From positions 6,686,001 through 6,750,000 of the forward strand of contig JANCRA010000003.1 of NCBI GenBank assembly GCA_024362935.1: a stretch of 64,000 nt of DNA, read 5' to 3'. Origin of the DNA: Setophaga petechia. Taxonomy: Eukaryota; Chordata; Aves; Passeriformes; Parulidae. The notes beneath the pieces were generated by a model, which saw nothing but the letters and a program-made list of their open reading frames with translations, did not search any database and was not told where the DNA came from. A program made the translations under genes and the position numbers. Shown here piece after piece: positions 46,221 through 64,000 of the stretch (positions are counted from its first letter, which is position 1; each line of letters starts with the position of its first letter).

Positions 46221-46945
46221 TTTAAATAAGTGAATTAATTTATTCATATTTGTACATTAAATTGTATACAATTTCAGATAGCATTACAGTTAGATTAACA
46301 AAAGCTCATTACCAAAAAAGAAAATACAAAACTAAAAATTATTCTGGAAGCTTATTACAGAAGTGAAGTTTCACGGTAAAGTTCATACAAGTCAAATTTG
46401 GTGGTATTCGGTGAAAAATTTAGATGTTTAAAAATTAAATGTTTAAAAAAACGCATGTGATTTCTATAAAATCATATCTAAGGCAGATTTTTTTTTTACA
46501 TTGATTTTAAACATTTGGATAGAGGGGAAAAAACCTGAGATCTATACCCAAAAGCTATTCTCTGCAGAAGAGACATACACATTTGTTTGCTTCCTGTAGC
46601 AAACAGTATATATAATGGTTACTATAAAAGTTGTGCTGTACATTAGCTGTAGTGCAGGTCACTTTCATATTAAGTGCCAGTAAAGGCTTAACAAAATATA
46701 CAAAGTCTTAAAAGGTGAGGCTGTTTAAAGCATTAACTGTATACATATTGCACACTACCGTGAATACTCATGGTTCAAAAAAATATTCACATTGCATTTG
46801 CCAGTTCTTACATAATGAACCACGCTGGAATGAGAGAGAGTCAAGAACAGCAAATATTTCCAGCTGTCAAATCAGCACAAAGTGAGAGGCAGGTCTGTGG
46901 AGGCTGGTGTCTGTGTGTGCCCTCAGGAGGCCACAGCTGCAGTTC
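46220..46945 (-). other. ZFYVE21: ZFYVE21 3'UTR
   Basis: From the TGA at 46,946-46,948 to about 15-20 nt past the signal at 46,239-46,244. AT-rich. Ends are inferred. Confidence 0.65.
46239..46244 (-). terminator. ZFYVE21: Poly(A) signal AATAAA for ZFYVE21
   Basis: TTTATT on the plus strand is AATAAA on the minus strand, about 700 nt past the ZFYVE21 stop. It is the only canonical hexamer I found between the stop and this point. Confidence 0.65.
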
Positions 46946-59063
<12,118 letters not shown>

Positions 59064-59164
59064 CTAGTCCCGCCTCCTTCGTGCCCCGCAACCCGGAAGC
59101 GAAGGGCCGCGTCGCCGAATTCCAGGAAGCGGCACACCGAGCCCGGACCGCCGCGGCCGCGAGG

Positions 59165-59262
59165 GGCGGCTCCGCAGAGGGCGGCTCCGCAGAGGGCGGC
59201 TCCGCAGAGGGCGGCTCCGCAGAAGGCGGCTCCGCAGAAGGCGGCTCCGCAGAGGGCTCCCG
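59165..59262. repeat. 15-bp minisatellite, 6 full units plus a partial
   Basis: Unit GGCGGCTCCGCAGAG starts at 59,165, 59,180, 59,195, 59,210, 59,225 and 59,240, then breaks off. Because 15 is a multiple of three, frames stay open on both strands, which creates artefactual Ala/Glu/Gly/Ser ORFs. The first four units carry GGGCGG, an Sp1-type GC box. Confidence 0.95.
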
Positions 59263-59464
59263 GCCGCTGCCGCAGTGCCCGCCCGAGGCTCTGAGCCAGC
59301 CCAGCCCGGCCTGCCGCTCCTGGCCGGCCCAGCGGGAGGGGAAGGAACGGCGAAGGGGAAGGACTGCCATTGGCTGTCCCGCCGGGGCAGTCACTGAAGG
59401 GAGCTCTGATTGGCCTGCGACGGGCAGGCTGCTCGCTGATTGGCTGCACGGGCGGCGGGAGATT

Positions 59465-59738
59465 CGTGACTGCATGAGGGGCCTGTGGCGGCGCCCCGTT
59501 CTGTCCGGCCCTGTGTCCGGCTGTCCGTGTGTCTGTCCCTGTGTCTGTCCCTGTGTCCGGCTGTCCGCCCCTCGCTCCCCCGGTCGCTGCCGGCCCCGTG
59601 GGACACCCCCGGCTGCACTGTGACCCGCTCCCGGTGTTTCGCTCTCCCCTGGGCCTCATCCATGGAGCGGCTCCCTGTGAGCGGAGCAGTGGTTTGGAGC
59701 CCTTCAGCCGAGGGCCGTCGTAACCATGATTGATGTCG
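59465..59738 (+). other. XRCC3: Putative non-coding exon 1 of XRCC3 (5' end uncertain)
   Basis: The strong donor G|GTAAGT at 59,739 ends a CpG-island segment upstream of the first coding exon. An ATG lies 11 bases before the donor (59,726) and would open a short upstream frame not in phase with the XRCC3 start. The transcription start is a guess. RNA evidence is lacking. Confidence 0.45.
59503..59570. repeat. Degenerate CTGTCC/CTGTGTCCGG tandem tract
   Basis: Overlapping repeats of CTGTCC, CTGTGTCTGTCC and CTGTGTCCGG about 70 bp long, in the CpG island near the XRCC3 first exon. Confidence 0.75.
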
Positions 59739-60380
59739 GTAAGTTTCGGCTTCTGAATATTTTTAGAATGTTGCTTCAAATGGGTGTTACTTAAAAGTAA
59801 CTTGCCTCTATTTAGATTTATTCTGTTATTAGCACCCATCACAACCTCTCCCACCATGTTGAAAAAGGGATTGTTCATAAAGTCGTGTATGCTCATATAA
59901 CTACCGGCTGTCTGCTGCAATCCTTCATAAATATATCAGAATAATGCTAAGAACCTCACAGTGCTTTCTAAGCAGCCGTGGGGCTAAACTGTTCTGTTTT
60001 GTACCAAAGTATTTGAAAAACTGTTTAAGGTCGTTACAAGAAACAAACAGATTTTAACAATTTAATATTAAATTTTCTTTTAGCTAATAAATGTATATTT
60101 GACTGTCCAATGCATGAATAATCCTGGGTCATCCTAAACTGCTCGAGTGTGAAATTTTTTTCTCTTAGAAGATTAAAGGCTCGTGTGAAGAGTGACAGGG
60201 CAGGAATAAATGCTCCAGCTTGCTTGTGAGCTGCACATAGAGCAAAAGCACTATGCAGAATTACAGGCAATTAAAACCAGCAGGAGCTCTTAACTGCAGG
60301 ATTATTGGTTGAATTCTTTAATAGGATAAATGTAAACAGCCATCAGAGAAGACTTCTGCCAAAGGGCTGGATTAGAGAAC

Positions 60381-60838
60381 AGCCAGGGTTGGAAGGGAGC
60401 TCTGGAGGTCATCCATCCCAGGCAGGCTCACCCAAAGCAGTGACACAGGAATGAGTCCAGGTGGGTTTGGAATGTCTCTGTGGCCTTCCTGGGCAGCTGT
60501 TCCAGTGCTCTGCCACCCTCAGTGTAAGAGCTCTGCTTCACCTTGGGCTGAAGCTGAAGAGAGTTTGGCTCCATCCTCTTGGCACCACCTTTGGATTGGG
60601 ATATGCATTGATGGGAGCCCCTCTCTGTCTCCTCCTCTCCAGGCTCTCCTCAGCAGAGAGATGCTCCTGACCCCCCATCACCTTTGTGGCCTCTGCTGGC
60701 CCCTTTGCAGTGGCTCCTTGTGTTTCTTGTGCTGGGGAGCCCAGAACTGAACTCAGCACTCCTGATGTGGCCTCACTTGGGGCTGGTAGAGGGTGAGGAT
60801 CACCTCCCTCAGCCTGCTGGCCACACTCTCCCCAAGTA
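60381..60838 (-). mobile_element. CR1 LINE fragment, about 460 bp
   Basis: Includes GGTTGGAAGGGAGCTCTGGA, CAGCTGTTCCAGTGCTCTGC, CACCCTCAGTGTAAG and GATGTGGCCTCACTTGGGGC, then GGATCACCTCCCTC and GCTGGCCACACTC. These are typical CR1 blocks in antisense, so the element points to the minus strand. The longest CR1 piece in the window; still 5'-truncated. Confidence 0.9.
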
Positions 60839-61037
60839 AAATTATATCAATGTATAAAATAATAATAATAGCAATAATTCTCATAATAACATAATAACCC
60901 CAAAACAATTGCTACTTCTCTAAGATAACTGATAATGTATTGTTAAAAATAGGAAGGAAAAAAAACGTTCTGGAAACTTTTGACACTGATTTATGCCTAT
61001 TTTTTTCTTGCCTGTGTCTGTGATAAAAGCCACTTTA

Positions 61038-61085
61038 ATCACAGATAATTATCTTTTATCACAGATAATTATCACAGATAATTAT
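61038..61085. repeat. Triplicated ATCACAGATAATTAT
   Basis: Copies start at 61,038, 61,058 and 61,071. Each contains CACAG, and the first follows a pyrimidine tract (61,000-61,020), so each is a possible 3' splice site just ahead of the XRCC3 start codon. Confidence 0.85.
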
Positions 61086-61120
61086 GGGATGTGCTGTTCA
61101 TTGCTGTGCTGTGTGAGGAG

Positions 61121-61175
61121 ATGGATTGGGACCAGTTTGACTTGAACCCTAAAACAATTGCTGCCCTGAAAAAAG
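61121..61175 (+). CDS. XRCC3: XRCC3 first coding exon
   Basis: ATG at 61,121 with G at -3 and G at +4, a good Kozak context. Encodes [18 protein letters not shown] and one base. Donor GTAATT at 61,176. Confidence 0.93.
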
Positions 61176-62759
61176 GTAATTTAATTTGCCATAGTCTCTA
61201 ACAGATCTGTCACCACAGTGACATCCTTGACATAATTGTGTGTTTGTGGGCAAAAGCAGGCAGATGAGCTCTTACATTTTAGAACTGTAATTAAGTATTT
61301 CATAAAGAAGTTTTCTGAGTAATTAGAAGTGTTGGGTTTTGCCCATGCTTCAATAATAAATTTCCAAACAATTTTACAAGCTTGTGTTGGTACATTCCAC
61401 GTGAGTATTGCCTGCCCACCATACAAGAATTCAGCATAGATAAACCCCAAGTAAATGAAATTACAAACTGGGAAAACTTTGCTGTGTAAGACAGCCAAAA
61501 GCATTTATAAAAATTCCTCTTGTTTCAGCTGACATAAAATCAGTAAAAGAGATTTTAAACCTGTCTGGAGCAGACTTGCAGAGGTTGATGAAGCTCTCCA
61601 GTGCAGACATCCAGTGCCTGCTGAAAACAGTCTCTCACACACTGAGGAGGAACAGCATGGTCACAGGTACTGCAGTCAGAGCATAAAAAATCTTCTATCT
61701 AAAGCTCAGAATAACTGTCACTGGGAGAAATTGTGGTTCTGGTTCCTCCATGACACAGGAATGTGGGTTACAATGAGAATGGAAGTGTTTTAATTGTGCT
61801 GTAGTGAATTATTTAACTGTGCTAAGGACAGATCCCCTGGGGGTAAATGGAAGTGAATGGATGTCATTTTCAGGACTGAACCTGCTTGAAACAGGACAAA
61901 GTGTTTCTCCAGTCTGAAACACTTAAACACAGGAACAAAATATTTCCTTTTTCTTTCACACTCTCTTCCTCTCTCTCACTATTCTCCTTTTGGACTAAGA
62001 CTAGTTGAAAAATTTAAAATTGATATTAAAAGCTTCATAAACTGCTTTGTCACAAACACCTCATTCCAAAACAAGCAGGACCTAATAGCTCCTTCTGCAC
62101 AAATTCTTAATGACAACTCTGTATTTAAAACCTATTTTCTTGTGATTTCATGTGTCTTCAGGCTTTGACCAGATGCCTGCTGTGCTGTTTTGTACTCTGC
62201 TACTTCTGTTTCCATAATGGCTGTGCTTGAACCTTTGCTGTCAAAATCCTCTCAGAGTGTAACTTTCCTCAGGGACACCTTAGAGGCAGAGAAAGGAAAA
62301 AAAGAGTTTGAGAGGAGGAAAGAACTCAGTGTAAATTATCAATCTTGGTACAGATACTCAGCAGAGGTCTGATGGGGAGAGAGGTGGGGAAGACCAGGCT
62401 GAATTAGGGAAATTCCCCATTAGCAAAGAAAGCATCTCTTGTAGGGATAAACCTTATATACAGCATCTATTTTGTGTCATTGTGTGTTGGAAAAATAATA
62501 AATGAAACTTACTTAACTTTTTCTTTTTAATCATTAAACCTTGCAGCACTTCAGCTCTACCAAGATAAAGATCGTTTCACCTCGCAGCACCAGAAGCTGA
62601 GCCTGGGATGCCCAGTGCTGGACAGCTTGTTAAAGGGAGGCATTCCTTTGGTGGGAATCACAGAGCTGGCTGGGGAGAGTTCTGCTGGGAAGACTCAGCT
62701 TAGTTTGCAGCTGTGCCTGTGTGTGCAGTACCCTCAGCAGTACGGTGGCTTAGAGTCTG
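61121..62759 (+). CDS. XRCC3: XRCC3, RAD51 paralogue; first three coding exons, 3' end outside
   Basis: Known role: XRCC3 pairs with RAD51C (CX3 complex) and supports RAD51-dependent homologous recombination and Holliday-junction stages. Seen: three exons (55, 138, 213 bp) join in phase to 135 residues starting [18 protein letters not shown]. The helical N-terminal domain follows ([20 protein letters not shown]). The ATPase domain begins with [19 protein letters not shown] and [12 protein letters not shown]. The Walker A loop is residues 107-114, with its lysine at 113, the same number as in human XRCC3. The next exon (expected AVYIC-type sequence) was not found before base 64,000. RAD51C, RAD51D and XRCC2 fit worse. 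Confidence 0.95.
61176..61528 (+). other. XRCC3: XRCC3 intron, 353 bp
   Basis: AT-rich; nothing notable. A 107-codon antisense frame spanning it is chance. Confidence 0.8.
61529..61666 (+). CDS. XRCC3: XRCC3 second coding exon
   Basis: 138 bp, phase 1 on both sides. Encodes (A)[35 protein letters not shown] and [10 protein letters not shown]. Helix-hairpin-helix-like N-terminal domain of RAD51 paralogues. AG at 61,527-61,528, donor GTACTG. Confidence 0.95.
61667..62546 (+). other. XRCC3: XRCC3 intron, 880 bp
   Basis: AT-rich; nothing notable. Confidence 0.8.
62547..62759 (+). CDS. XRCC3: XRCC3 third coding exon, Walker A
   Basis: 213 bp, phase 1 on both sides. Encodes (A)[33 protein letters not shown], the Walker A loop GESSAGKT and [20 protein letters not shown] at 62,545-62,546, donor GTAAGT at 62,760. 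Confidence 0.97.
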
Positions 62760-64000
62760 GTAAGTGCTGAGCTGTAAGCCTGGGCTCAGTTCCCACCTGA
62801 GGGAATGCTCTGCCCTCAGGAACTCAGCAAAGCAGGGGCACAGGCTCAGTGCATGGCCAACTGCAGCAGGAGGCCAGTTAGTGACTGATGTGGGCTTACA
62901 GAGAAGAGCTGTGCACATCCTGCAGCACAACTTAACTAAATTCACAATTCCTGTTGGCTGTTGTTTGCCTGTCTGCCACTCTGGGTTCAGCTCAACACAG
63001 TCTCAAACAGTGTAAGAGAAGTGGTGCTGTCATGAGAGCTCGTTGGCTCCTCAGCTCAGCAGAACAGCTCAGCAGATCACTTTCTACAAACATCTTGGTC
63101 TATGGTACATATTCCCCAGCTGGGGATTTCAAATTTCAAAGATTATTTGTTTTGATAACAATAGTTGTACTCATTTACAGAGTAAAATCAATGGAAATAT
63201 AATTGAAGAAAGGTAACATTGTTTTGTACCTGTGATTTTCCTGGGTTTACCAAAGTATACAGATTGATTCTTTGATTTGAGTATGGTTTTTTTACCCTTC
63301 TGTCATATTAATCTAACTTCCAATTTTTATTTTCTTTTTTACTATTGCTGCCATAGAAAGGGAGGAAGCCTGTGTCACTTCTGAGGATTCTGGTACTCTG
63401 CCTTAGGTGTGTTGTGCCTGTGACCTTGCTGCTCCTTCCACACAGCACTGGCTTTATCTGGCAGCTCAGTGGCTCCTTGTGGGGAAACTTACTCATTTCT
63501 TGAACTATATCCACCCACGTGGAAAAATCATGGACTGTACAAATTGAGATCTTGCTTAAAGGGCTGTGAGTAGCCCATGGCTTACATTACATGATGTCAT
63601 TAATCAGAGCAGAAGCAATTATATTTTGTTCTGTTCCTTTGTGTGCTGCTGCTAACTGCTGCACATAGTTAAAATAAATAAATTTTTATCCATGCTCCAG
63701 CACTTCTTCCTGTTTGTGTTGAAATCAAGGAACAGAGGAAGGTGCCCAACACCCCACTGGCACTCTTGTGTTGAGCCTCCTGTGAGAAATACAGCAATTA
63801 CAGCTTAGGTTAAATGTGAGGAGTTTTATCCTTTAGGAAAATTGAGGAGAACAGCAATGCTTAGAAACTCTCACAGAACTCTGCACTACCAGTGGAAGGT
63901 TTTGCTACTGATTTACAATTATGGTGCATTCTATTTTTTTACTGATTAGAAACTTCCCTTCTCATAAGTGGTGGTGTTGAAATACATTTCTTTAAACAGT
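62760..64000 (+). other. XRCC3: XRCC3 intron, continues past window
   Basis: No further XRCC3 exon recognised up to the window edge. Several open frames of 60-83 codons have no family or splice support. Confidence 0.7.

Larger units (their letters stand above)
59739..61120 (+). other. XRCC3: XRCC3 5' intron and leader region
   Basis: Contains a CR1 fragment (60,381-60,838), an AT-rich stretch, and three CACAG-bearing repeats (61,038-61,085). One of these is likely the acceptor for the exon that carries the start codon. Confidence 0.6.

Overview
This window is vertebrate nuclear DNA, almost certainly from a bird. Genes are split into short exons with GT-AG introns, intergenic DNA is sparse, and the recognisable dispersed repeats are CR1 LINE fragments, which are typical of birds and other sauropsids. 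No prokaryotic operon, CRISPR array, tRNA, rRNA or complete provirus was seen. Species and chromosome cannot be read from the sequence.

Three protein-coding genes were recognised, in the same neighbourhood order known from human 14q32 (PPP1R13B - ZFYVE21 - XRCC3). (1) PPP1R13B (ASPP1) lies on the plus strand from before base 1 to about 45,920. Sixteen coding exons, all joining in phase, encode 1,091 residues. Only the upstream exon(s), expected to carry the 5'UTR and the first few codons, are missing. (2) ZFYVE21 lies on the minus strand, with a coding span of 58,901 down to 46,946. Seven exons give a complete 229-residue FYVE-finger protein. (3) XRCC3 lies on the plus strand. A putative non-coding first exon ends at 59,738 and three coding exons lie between 61,121 and 62,759. 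They encode the first 135 residues, including the Walker A loop. The gene runs off the right edge.

Layout: 1-45,920 is PPP1R13B, dominated by a 17.3 kb intron (10,087-27,356) and a 4.6 kb intron (32,147-36,752). 45,920-46,220 is a short gap between two convergent 3' ends. 46,220-58,901 is ZFYVE21. 58,610-59,740 is a CpG island with six CCAAT boxes (three in each orientation) and a 15-bp GC-box minisatellite. It is very likely the shared divergent promoter of ZFYVE21 and XRCC3. 59,740-64,000 is the 5' part of XRCC3, with a CR1 fragment in its first intron.

The three genes are neighbours and not a pathway. ASPP1 is a p53/PP1/YAP-linked scaffold, ZFYVE21 is a phosphoinositide-binding endosomal adaptor of focal-adhesion turnover, and XRCC3 is a RAD51 paralogue in homologous recombination. 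The most interesting unexplained signal is in the 4.6 kb PPP1R13B intron. A 156-bp open segment (33,848-34,003) has good splice sites and is phase-compatible with both neighbouring exons. About 450 bp upstream is a second coding-like segment in the same phase, interrupted by a stop codon. Other points are a 35-bp near-perfect hairpin in the large intron and a triplicated CACAG acceptor-like repeat just before the XRCC3 start codon.
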